Of a DNA stretch of 34,673 nt, positions 24,858 to 34,673 are shown piece after piece. This DNA is from Lachnospiraceae bacterium (GTDB lineage Bacteria > Bacillota > Clostridia > Lachnospirales > Lachnospiraceae). The translations under genes were made by a program, and so were the position numbers. The notes under the pieces are model-generated. The model was not told where the DNA came from, ran no database searches, and worked only from the letters and a program-made list of their open reading frames with translations. Numbering within the stretch: position 1 is the first letter of the stretch; every line of letters begins with the position of its first letter. The stretch covers positions 1 through 34,673 of the forward strand of contig SVFC01000007.1 in assembly GCA_015057035.1 (NCBI GenBank). The letters run 5' to 3'.

Positions 24858-26899
24858 TGTTCGATAGGATGAAACTGTTTGGAAAACAGAAGATTAACAA
24901 AGGAAAAATTGCAAATAAGATTTTTGATCAGGCTGCAACACCGGTGTTGGTATTAGATAAAAAACAAGAACTTTTGATGGCGAATGCTGCAGCGAAAGAG
25001 TTTTTTGACTTGGGTGAAGAAGATGCAAATGTGACTATTTCTTCGCTGTTTGAGATTACCAGAGAGGATGCAAAATCCTTGTTTGATAATATTATCAGTG
25101 GATTTCATACAGAAGAGTGTCAGGTGCAAGCTCAGAAAAATGGAGCTATTTGCAAACTGAATACCAGCGTGATTCATGAAGGGGAAGAAGTCTATGTAAT
25201 TGTGTTTGTGCATGATATGACAGCGGATTATGCTATGATTGAGCGTTTGAAGACCGTTACCTCATCTTTGGAGAATGCATTAGAAGAAAAAAGCAAGCAG
25301 GTAGAAGCGGTGGCATTTCACGCAGTAACTACAGTGGCGAACTTCATTGATTCGAAGGAAGAATACAACCAGGGACATTCTACCAGAGTGGCTAAGTATG
25401 CTCAGGCAATTGCCAAGGAATTAGGGTGGAGTGCTCAGGAAGCAAGAAATATTCATTATGTAGCACTTTTGCATGATATTGGTAAGATTGGTGTGCCGAT
25501 TGATGTGCTAAACAAGAAAACGGCGCTTACAACAGCAGAGCAGGAACTGATTAAGAAACATACAGTCATTGGTGCGGAAATCTTAAAGGATATTAAAACA
25601 GTAGAAAATGCTAGTGAAGGAGCTATGTACCATCATGAGAAATACGATGGTTCAGGCTATCCTTATGGTTTAGAAGGCCAGGATATTCCGATTGTAGCAC
25701 GTATTATTGCTATCGCCGATGCCATTGACGCTATGACCAGTGACAGAAAATACCGTGTGAATCTATCTGACGAAGAGGCGTGTGATGAAATTCGCAAATA
25801 TTCTGGAACACAGTTTGATCCATATATATCATCTGTAGTGATTCGTATGTTTGAGGAAGGTATCTTCGAAAAACTCAGAGGTCAGGTAGAGCAAGCTACC
25901 ACAGACGATATTTTAATTGAAAGTAATGCTTTGATGGCAAAGGTTATGAGTGGCGAGCTTGCAACTACAAGAGCAGAAGCGGAGAATGACTATCTGACTC
26001 AGATTTGGAATCGTAGAAATGGAGAACGTCACATTACAGAATATCTTCGTATTGGCGATGGTGCTTTGATTATCATTGACCTGGACAATTTTAAAATGGT
26101 CAATGACACCTACGGTCATTTAACAGGAGATAGAGTTTTAAAAGAAGTTGCGGACATTTTACGCACTCACGGACAGAATGAATATGTATGTCGTATGGCG
26201 GGAGATGAATTCCTGATTTTTGTTCGAGATGTCATTACTCCAGAAGAAACAAAGCCTATGATTGATACAATTATGTACGCATTCAATAGTCGTTGTGAAC
26301 AGGATGAGATACTGGCCAATACATCACTATCGATTGGTGTTGCATTATCTGCGCAGGAAGGCAGAGATTATAGCAATCTGTTCCGCTGTGCAGACAGAGC
26401 GTTATACTTTGTAAAGCAAAACGGAAAAGGTGGTTATAGTTTCCACAATCGTACAGAATACGGCGGTGCGCAGAACGCGAAGGTGGATCTGGATAAATTG
26501 GTATGTGCAATTAAGAACAAAGATAACTATTCCGGTGCGTATCGCGTAGAGTATCAGAGATTCTTGGAGGCGCATGATTTTGTCGGTAAGTTTGCACAGC
26601 GTAATCACCAGAATGTACAATTAGTTCTGCTTACCATCGACTTTGACAAATCTGTTCCTATGGATTTCGATGAACGAGATACGGTTATGCATGAGTTAGA
26701 GTTGTCTGTAACAAAGGCAATGCGTGGTGTGGATATTAGTACACGTTTCTCCAGTGCACAGTTGTTGATGATTCTTGTGGATGCAATTCCTTCCAATGTG
26801 CCACAGGCAGTGCAACGTATGCTTCACCAGTTCTATACGGTATATCGTCCAACGGATGTTAAGGTATCTTTCGAGACTGCAGACATTACTACATATTAA
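24857..26899 (+). CDS. PAS-HD-GYP-GGDEF c-di-GMP turnover protein
   Basis: A 680-aa soluble signalling protein. Residues 20-125 form a PAS-like sensor; 130-150 a short coiled linker; 150-340 an HD-GYP phosphodiesterase with HDIGK (206-210) and HHEKYDGSGYP (259-269) intact; 375-520 a GGDEF domain with DLDNFKMVND (408-417) and AGDEF (448-452), a variant still compatible with diguanylate cyclase activity. Residues about 535-675 look like a second, degenerate GGDEF fold in which the signature position reads RFSSAQL. It can therefore plausibly both make and degrade c-di-GMP. No membrane segment is seen, so the PAS domain senses a cytoplasmic signal. Translation is coupled to popT by a one-base overlap. 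Repeat element B begins seven bases after the stop. Confidence 0.9.
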   Translation: MFDRMKLFGKQKINKGKIANKIFDQAATPVLVLDKKQELLMANAAAKEFFDLGEEDANVTISSLFEITREDAKSLFDNIISGFHTEECQVQAQKNGAICKLNTSVIHEGEEVYVIVFVHDMTADYAMIERLKTVTSSLENALEEKSKQVEAVAFHAVTTVANFIDSKEEYNQGHSTRVAKYAQAIAKELGWSAQEARNIHYVALLHDIGKIGVPIDVLNKKTALTTAEQELIKKHTVIGAEILKDIKTVENASEGAMYHHEKYDGSGYPYGLEGQDIPIVARIIAIADAIDAMTSDRKYRVNLSDEEACDEIRKYSGTQFDPYISSVVIRMFEEGIFEKLRGQVEQATTDDILIESNALMAKVMSGELATTRAEAENDYLTQIWNRRNGERHITEYLRIGDGALIIIDLDNFKMVNDTYGHLTGDRVLKEVADILRTHGQNEYVCRMAGDEFLIFVRDVITPEETKPMIDTIMYAFNSRCEQDEILANTSLSIGVALSAQEGRDYSNLFRCADRALYFVKQNGKGGYSFHNRTEYGGAQNAKVDLDKLVCAIKNKDNYSGAYRVEYQRFLEAHDFVGKFAQRNHQNVQLVLLTIDFDKSVPMDFDERDTVMHELELSVTKAMRGVDISTRFSSAQLLMILVDAIPSNVPQAVQRMLHQFYTVYRPTDVKVSFETADITTY

Positions 26900-26906
26900 A
26901 TAATAA

Positions 26907-27445
26907 GGGGTTGTTGCAAAATACCATAGTTTTGGTATAACTGTGACGCCCCTTTCTCTATGCCCCTAAGTCCGACCAATGACACTACGACTTTGGATAG
27001 AAGGATAGAATTTCTTGAATCGCTTTTTGATGGATGTTTTCGTGTCTTTTGATAGGCGAACATCCACGGGCTGGTAGTATGTGCATCGGAGACTTCGTTG
27101 TAATTTTCAAGTACTTCTAGATATGCCTTAGAACAAAGTTGATATAAAAAACCGCTCTTGAGAACTCGGCGCAAAAGCAGCGCCTCAAACATTCAAGAGC
27201 GGTTTTACATTTTGTTCTAATGGCATATCAAGAAGTACTAAGAAAACTCCAAATAGTCTCTGATGCGCATACTGCTAGCCCACGGATGTCCGCCATTCAA
27301 AAGACATCGAATCATAGACAACATCAAAAAGCGCTTCTTAGAAATTCATTCTTCTAAACACGGAGTCGCGTCATGGGCTGTGTCTAGGGGCATAGAAAAA
27401 AGGGGCGTCACAGATTCCATAAATGTGGCATTCTGCGACAACCCC
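26907..27445. repeat. Long quasi-palindromic repeat, copy B (complete, 539 bp)
   Basis: This gene-free interval is filled by a complete copy of the element at 1-422, in the opposite orientation. Order: terminal hairpin (26907-26953), left arm, central hairpin (27147-27206), right arm, terminal hairpin (27402-27445). The ends form a 16-bp inverted repeat with two mismatches (GGGGTTGTTGCAAAAT at left; right end the complement of GGGGTTGTCGCAGAAT). The arms pair along their whole length, for example 27060-27087 with 27262-27289. It exactly fills the space between two convergent genes (stops at 26899 and 27452). No transposase and no clear target duplication were seen. Mobile (MITE-like) or structured RNA/DNA element. 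Confidence 0.88.
27147..27206. terminator. Central hairpin of repeat copy B, terminator-like
   Basis: AAAACCGCTCTTGA pairs with the sequence ending at 27206, enclosing an inner hairpin GGCGC (27168-27172)/GCGCC (27180-27184). T/A runs flank both sides, so it could stop both converging transcripts. Stem bases differ from copy A at both partners of several pairs. Confidence 0.6.
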
Positions 27446-27451
27446 GTATTT

Positions 27452-28276
27452 TTATAGTAGACAAGGATTTTTTTTGAGGGAGCCCTGATGGAAAAGTAAC
27501 AATCCAACAGGAAGGAGAATAAAGCTTCCCATCAAAATCAAAAATACCATGGTGCCTTCATCTATGGAATTCATCCAGGTAGAAGTGGTGCCCCACAGGT
27601 TAAATAGGAAGTGGAACAGGATGGAGTGATAGATACTGCCACCTTTTTCGCATACATAACCAAGGATGAGACCTAATGCAAATGCATAGCAGCCTTGTAA
27701 CATATTCATATGGAATACGCCAAACAAAACAGCCTGAATCAGATTGGCTATCCAGAATGGGAATGCACGTAGCGCCAGTCTCATAGTAACACCACGGAAG
27801 ATAAGTTCTTCACTAATTGGTGCCAGGCATACGGAGTAGATCATCATAAATAATGGAATCTCACCGGTCATTCCTGCCGACTCCATAAGAGCTTCATAGT
27901 CCTCTAACCATTTTGGGAAGATAGAGGAGATAATTCCAATCAAAAGACTGGTAGCAAACTGAGTTGCAGGAATCATTAGTACAATACCTGCCAGCTGTAG
28001 TGAGTGCCAGTTCTTTTTAATTTCAGGTTTGAATTGTCCACCACAGGTTCTGTAATACCAGATGCCAAAGAATGCCACGCAGATCACAGACCAGGCAACA
28101 GAAATAATAGCGTTAAAATTGATATCCGCCCAAAGTAGATCTATATCGCCATTTTCCGATAGAATTGGAAAAATGAATGCAGATAAAAACATATAGTAAA
28201 ATATGAGCACGAACTGCAATCCTAGGGATATTAAAAATGGGGTAAATGAAAAAAGAATAGTTACGAATTTTTTCAT
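27452..28276 (-). CDS. CPBP-family intramembrane metalloprotease
   Basis: A 274-aa membrane protein with about eight hydrophobic segments and the CPBP (Rce1/Abi) motifs: EELIFR with E156, E157 and R161, FGVFH (H189) and HFLFN (H222, N226). The family cleaves prenylated or other peptides inside the membrane; in Firmicutes roles include bacteriocin immunity and processing of exported peptides. The substrate is unknown. A TTG one codon upstream (28279) is possible, but ATG at 28276 with AAGGAG eight bases before it is preferred. The stop codon lies six bases from repeat element B. Confidence 0.88.
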   Translation of the reverse strand: MKKFVTILFSFTPFLISLGLQFVLIFYYMFLSAFIFPILSENGDIDLLWADINFNAIISVAWSVICVAFFGIWYYRTCGGQFKPEIKKNWHSLQLAGIVLMIPATQFATSLLIGIISSIFPKWLEDYEALMESAGMTGEIPLFMMIYSVCLAPISEELIFRGVTMRLALRAFPFWIANLIQAVLFGVFHMNMLQGCYAFALGLILGYVCEKGGSIYHSILFHFLFNLWGTTSTWMNSIDEGTMVFLILMGSFILLPVGLLLFHQGSLKKNPCLL

Positions 28277-28313
28277 CAATCGTTCTCCTTAACTCATAGA
28301 AAAATATATGATG

Positions 28314-28341
28314 ATTATAGCATATTAGTATTATTTTTCAA
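28314..28341 (-). promoter_or_regulatory. Promoter of the CPBP gene
   Basis: Minus strand TTGAAA (28336-28341), 16-bp spacer, TATAAT (28314-28319). Confidence 0.65.
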
Positions 28342-28349
28342 GAAACTTG

Positions 28350-28378
28350 TTTACAATAACACTTTAATACGTTAAAAT
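28350..28378 (+). promoter_or_regulatory. Promoter of the yerC-like gene
   Basis: TTTACA (28350-28355), 17-bp spacer, TAAAAT (28373-28378). Back to back with the CPBP promoter. Confidence 0.75.
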
Positions 28379-28415
28379 ATAGGTATCCAATTACGGAAGA
28401 GAGAGGGTAAATTAC

Positions 28416-28709
28416 ATGAATAAGAAAATAAGAAACGAAGCAGTTGACCATTTGTTTGATGCGATTCTATGCTTAAAAGACCGTGAGGAATGCTACACAT
28501 TTTTCGAAGATGTGTGTACAGTAAATGAATTGTTATCATTGTCACAGCGTTTTGAGGTAGCCAAGATGTTGCGTGATCAGAAGACATATCTGGAGATTGC
28601 AGAGAAGACAGGCGCATCTACCGCAACTATCAGCCGTGTAAACCGTTCTTTAAATTATGGTAATGACGGATATGACATGGTGTTTGAGAGAATGAATTGG
28701 GAAGAATAA
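28416..28709 (+). CDS. YerC/YecD family TrpR-like regulator
   Basis: A 97-aa all-helical protein of the TrpR-like YerC/YecD family. The N-terminal half (LFDAILCLKDREECYTFFED) forms the dimer core, and residues 60-85 (TYLEIAEKTGASTATISRVN) the helix-turn-helix. It is a DNA-binding regulator of unknown target. In Firmicutes the gene often lies immediately upstream of pcrA; here pcrA is about 4 kb downstream, with the DUF1836 and GH2 genes between. GAGAGAGGG precedes the ATG, and the gene ends in a bidirectional terminator. Confidence 0.93.
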   Translation: MNKKIRNEAVDHLFDAILCLKDREECYTFFEDVCTVNELLSLSQRFEVAKMLRDQKTYLEIAEKTGASTATISRVNRSLNYGNDGYDMVFERMNWEE

Positions 28710-28720
28710 TATATTATAGA

Positions 28721-28753
28721 AAACGACCAGCCTATTTTTTAGGCTGGTCGTTT
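28721..28753. terminator. Bidirectional terminator, yerC-like/DUF1836
   Basis: AAACGACCAGCCTA pairs with TAGGCTGGTCGTTT, a 14-bp perfect stem. The DUF1836 stop codon lies inside it. Confidence 0.9.
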
Positions 28754-29355
28754 GTTTCTCCCTCATCAGTAATAACGTCATCAATGAGCTTTTCAATGAG
28801 ACGTTTTTTCATATAGATATCAAAACTTAGTAAGCAGATAAAAGCAAAGGTCTGAAGTTCTTCCTGATCTTCTTCAGGGAAGTCCTTGAAAGTATCCTTG
28901 GCAATGCTGTACTTTTTGCTGAACTCTTTTAGGAGTTTGGTGGTTTCTTCTTCCTCCATACGGAAAATCTCGGTATAAATATCAGACATGTCGAATTCAC
29001 TGTCTTTTTTTCCAAAATATTTGTCGGTGATTGGATTGAGAATTGACTGAATATCACTGATGCTAAGGATGTTCTTAAGATAATAGATAAAAATCAATGT
29101 CAAAAGATGTTCCTTAGAATATTTCTTCTTGTTCGGTGGTGGGAGCAGATCGTTTTTGGTGTAGTTGTTAATCATGGTTTTGGTTAACAGCTTGTCATCT
29201 TCGTGGCGCTTAGAATTCTCTAACTGGGAATCCATAAAGCTGGTAATCTGATCCATATATAAATCAATGTTAGGAATGGCATCAGGGCTGATGTAGTCGA
29301 TGGTTTTCAACTTTCCTAACAAATCTAAAATTGCGTATTTCATATCTTTTTCCAT
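28732..29355 (-). CDS. DUF1836 domain protein
   Basis: A 207-aa soluble protein of the DUF1836 family, recognised by MINNYTKNDLLPPPNKKKYS (61-80) and LIFIYYLKNILSISDIQSIL shortly after, a MerR-like winged helix-turn-helix pattern. The C-terminal third is helical and acidic. It is probably a DNA-binding regulator; the target is unknown, though the divergent GH2 beta-galactosidase gene shares its promoter region. GGGGAT precedes the ATG. Confidence 0.88.
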   Translation of the reverse strand: MEKDMKYAILDLLGKLKTIDYISPDAIPNIDLYMDQITSFMDSQLENSKRHEDDKLLTKTMINNYTKNDLLPPPNKKKYSKEHLLTLIFIYYLKNILSISDIQSILNPITDKYFGKKDSEFDMSDIYTEIFRMEEEETTKLLKEFSKKYSIAKDTFKDFPEEDQEELQTFAFICLLSFDIYMKKRLIEKLIDDVITDEGETNDQPKK

Positions 29356-29411
29356 AGCAATATCCCCTTTTAGTACTAATAGGTTTTATAAAATGAATTC
29401 GTATAAATCAC

Positions 29412-29440
29412 ATTATATAGTATTTAAAACCATATGACAA
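29412..29440 (-). promoter_or_regulatory. Promoter of the DUF1836 gene
   Basis: Minus strand TTGTCA (29435-29440), 17-bp spacer, TATAAT (29412-29417). Confidence 0.75.
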
Positions 29441-29457
29441 GAAAAAGGTGAAATTTC

Positions 29458-29485
29458 TTGTAAATTCATAGGAAAATGGTATACT
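29458..29485 (+). promoter_or_regulatory. Promoter of the GH2 beta-galactosidase gene
   Basis: TTGTAA (29458-29463), 16-bp spacer, TATACT (29480-29485) with an extended TGG. It lies 17 bp from the divergent DUF1836 promoter. No LacI-type operator like those at 3475 and 4572 is seen. Confidence 0.65.
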
Positions 29486-29527
29486 GTACATTAGGTATTT
29501 TTAACGAAGAAAGAGAGGTATCTTTAG

Positions 29528-32620
<3,093 letters not shown>

Positions 32621-32661
32621 CCTTTGTGGAAGAATATTTGTTTAAAAGAATATTTGAAATT

Positions 32662-32694
32662 ATACGGACTTTGCGTTGCAAGGTCCGTATTCTT
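32662..32694 (+). terminator. Terminator of lacZ
   Basis: ATACGGAC-TTGC pairs with GCAA-GTCCGTAT. The T tail is short (TCTT), and the pcrA -35 lies in its right arm. Confidence 0.6.
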
Positions 32695-32704
32695 ATGCTA
32701 TAAT
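32676..32704 (+). promoter_or_regulatory. Promoter of pcrA
   Basis: TTGCAA (32676-32681), 17-bp spacer, TATAAT (32699-32704). The -35 overlaps the lacZ terminator. Confidence 0.78.
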
Positions 32705-32710
32705 CAAAAG

Positions 32711-32724
32711 CAAACGTATGTTTG
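32711..32724 (+). promoter_or_regulatory. Candidate LexA (SOS) box in the pcrA leader
   Basis: CAAACGTATGTTTG differs at one base from the Firmicutes SOS consensus CGAACRNRYGTTYG and is a near-perfect palindrome. It sits seven bases after the -10, where LexA would block transcription. Confidence 0.6.
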
Positions 32725-32738
32725 ATTGTGAGGATAAT

Positions 32739-34673
32739 ATGAGTATTTACGATACATTGAATGAACAACAGAAGCAGGGGGTTTTTACCACAGAGGGACC
32801 AGTGCTGATATTGGCAGGTGCTGGCTCTGGTAAGACCCGTGTGCTTACCCATAGAGCTGCATATTTGATAGAAGAAGTAGGGGTGAACCCATACAACATT
32901 ATGGCTATTACCTTTACCAACAAGGCAGCAGGTGAGATGCGTGAGCGTATCGATGATATGGTGGGATATGGCTCAGAGAGTATTTGGGTGGCGACCTTCC
33001 ATTCAACCTGTGTGCGTATTCTTCGCAGATACATTGACAGACTGGGTTATAGCACCAATTTTACAATTTACGATACAGACGACCAGAAAAAAGTAATGAA
33101 GGACATTTGTAAAAGACTGGAAATTAATACTAAAATGTTTAAGGAAAAAATGTTCTTAAGTGTGATTTCTTCTGCTAAGGACGAATTGATAGATCCGATT
33201 ACTTTTGAAAATCGTGCTGTAGGAGACTATGCGAAGCGCAAACAAGCAGAAGTATATAAGGAATATCAGCGGGTGTTGTGGCAGAACAATGCTCTTGATT
33301 TTGATGATTTAATCATGAAAACCGTGGAACTGTTTAAGCAGGACGGGGAAGTACTGAACTATTATCAGGAACGTTTTCGTTACATTATGGTGGATGAGTA
33401 TCAGGATACCAATACAGCGCAGTTTGAATTGATTCGTCTTCTTGCTATGAAGTATAAGAACCTGTGCGTAGTAGGTGATGATGATCAGTCTATCTACAAG
33501 TTCCGTGGTGCCAACATCTATAATATTTTGAATTTTGAAATGCATTTTCCAGAGGCAACTGTGATTAAACTGGAGCAGAATTACCGTTCAACTCAGAATA
33601 TCTTAGATGCTGCCAATGGTGTCATTGCCAATAACGTTGGCCGTAAAGAGAAGAAACTCTGGACGGACAACGGGGAAGGGGACAAGATTGTATTTGAAAA
33701 TCTGGAAAGTGGTTATGAGGAAGCAGATTACGTTACCAGAGATATTGCTCGTAAAGTAAGAAGAGGCGAATGCGCTTATAAGGATTGTGCGATTCTCTAT
33801 CGAACCAATGCTCAGTCCCGACTTTTTGAAGAACGTTTCATTACAGGGAATATTCCGTATAAGATTTTTGGCGGAGTGAACTTCTATTCCCGTAGGGAAG
33901 TGAAGGACCTTCTGGCATATCTTAAGACTATTGATAACGGACGTGATCATTTATCGATAGAAAGGATCATTAATGTTCCAAAGCGTGGTATTGGAAAAGC
34001 AACTCTTGATAAGGTATATAATTATGCCATTGAGCACGAGATTGATTTTTATACAGCGCTTTGTAGGGCATCGGATATTTCGGGGCTTGGAAAATCGGCG
34101 GAGAAGATTCATCTATTTGTTCAGGTTATTCAGTCCATGAGAACAAAAATAGAACGGGGTGATTCGCTGACCAGTATGTTGCATGAATTGTTAGATGCTA
34201 CAGGTTATCTGGCAGAACTTCAGGCTGAAGGGGATGAAGAAGCTGAAGAGCGTATTCAAAACATCGATGAATTAATCAGTAAGATGGCAGACTATGAAGA
34301 GGGAGAAGAACATCCAACCTTAAGTGGCTTCTTAGAAGAAGTTGCCCTTGTTGCAGATGTTGATGAATATGATGAGAACACAGATTATGTGATTCTTATG
34401 ACCTTGCATAGTGCCAAGGGGCTGGAGTTCCCAAATGTATACCTGGTAGGTATGGAAGATGGATTATTCCCAAGCTATATGTCCATTATCAGCGATGAAG
34501 GCTCCAGCGAACTAGAAGAAGAGCGTCGTCTGGCATATGTGGGAATTACCCGTGCCAAGGAACATCTGACCATTACGGCGGCAAGAGTGCGTACACTTTA
34601 TGGAGAACCGCAGATTAACTGCGTGTCCCGTTTCGTCAAGGAGATTCCAAAGCACTTAATCGGTGGGGAAATC
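32739..34673 (+). CDS. pcrA: ATP-dependent DNA helicase PcrA/UvrD (3' end outside window)
   Basis: An open frame from ATG 32739 to the last base (645 codons, no stop), so the C-terminus is missing; family members have about 730-770 residues. It is a superfamily 1A 3'-5' helicase: Walker A AGAGSGKT (26-33), motif Ia ITFTNKAA, Walker B with VDEYQDT, motif III GDDDQSIYKFRGA, motif IV QNYRS, motif V LHSAKGLEF and motif VI YVGITRAKE are all present. PcrA removes RNA polymerase and RecA from DNA and works in nucleotide excision repair. GTGAGGAT serves as ribosome site. The LexA-like box suggests damage induction. Confidence 0.96.
   Translation, partial: MSIYDTLNEQQKQGVFTTEGPVLILAGAGSGKTRVLTHRAAYLIEEVGVNPYNIMAITFTNKAAGEMRERIDDMVGYGSESIWVATFHSTCVRILRRYIDRLGYSTNFTIYDTDDQKKVMKDICKRLEINTKMFKEKMFLSVISSAKDELIDPITFENRAVGDYAKRKQAEVYKEYQRVLWQNNALDFDDLIMKTVELFKQDGEVLNYYQERFRYIMVDEYQDTNTAQFELIRLLAMKYKNLCVVGDDDQSIYKFRGANIYNILNFEMHFPEATVIKLEQNYRSTQNILDAANGVIANNVGRKEKKLWTDNGEGDKIVFENLESGYEEADYVTRDIARKVRRGECAYKDCAILYRTNAQSRLFEERFITGNIPYKIFGGVNFYSRREVKDLLAYLKTIDNGRDHLSIERIINVPKRGIGKATLDKVYNYAIEHEIDFYTALCRASDISGLGKSAEKIHLFVQVIQSMRTKIERGDSLTSMLHELLDATGYLAELQAEGDEEAEERIQNIDELISKMADYEEGEEHPTLSGFLEEVALVADVDEYDENTDYVILMTLHSAKGLEFPNVYLVGMEDGLFPSYMSIISDEGSSELEEERRLAYVGITRAKEHLTITAARVRTLYGEPQINCVSRFVKEIPKHLIGGEI

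Noticed and set aside
26900..27451. Target-site duplication flanking repeat copy B
   Set aside because: Flanks (ATAA before, GTAT after) do not match, so recent transposition cannot be shown.

Overview
The window reads as chromosomal DNA of a low-GC gut Clostridia, most likely a Lachnospiraceae (Roseburia/Agathobacter/Butyrivibrio-like). The basis is the mix of families: class II GalT, DUF1836, a YerC-type TrpR-like protein, GH42/GH53/GH2 galactosidases and an HD-GYP/GGDEF hybrid, with consistent AGGAGG ribosome sites and TTGACA/TATAAT promoters. The genus is inferred from recognised protein families only. Nothing here is phage-like, and I saw no tRNA, rRNA or CRISPR array.

Layout. 1-422: right part of a long quasi-palindromic repeat (element A), followed by a minus-strand PAP2 phosphatase gene. 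1265-7865: a beta-galactan/galacto-oligosaccharide locus with a GH42 beta-galactosidase (minus strand), a divergent LacI regulator, an uncharacterised 619-aa protein, a 72-aa zinc-ribbon protein and a GH53 endo-galactanase without a signal peptide. Two matching LacI-type operators, one before lacI and one before the 619-aa gene, tie the locus together. 8042-12558: AGCS symporter, DegV protein, and a GntR (YtrA-type) regulator with its membrane-protein partner under a palindromic operator. 12761-13181: a HigBA-like pair in which the toxin is cut down to 45 residues. 13390-16135: galK-galT. 16289-21221: an operon of an amino-acid permease, two B12-binding radical SAM proteins and a GNAT-like protein. 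21282-22649: MATE transporter on the minus strand. 22886-26899: hisC-like aminotransferase, DUF368/PopT undecaprenyl-phosphate translocase and a PAS-HD-GYP-GGDEF protein, tightly packed. 26907-27445: a complete second copy of the repeat (element B), inverted relative to A. 27452-29355: CPBP protease, YerC-like regulator, DUF1836 protein. 29528-32620: GH2 beta-galactosidase. 32739-end: pcrA/uvrD helicase, cut by the window edge, with a LexA-like box in its leader.

How it works together. The GH53, GH42 and GH2 enzymes release galactose from imported beta-galactosides, and GalK and GalT feed it into the Leloir pathway. No transporter or GalE for this route is in the window. The most unusual items are (i) the ~540-bp quasi-palindromic elements, whose two copies differ by paired, compensating changes in a central hairpin, in the arms and in a terminal hairpin; (ii) the unknown 619-aa protein plus zinc-ribbon protein inside the galactan regulon; and (iii) the permease/rSAM/rSAM/GNAT operon of unknown product.
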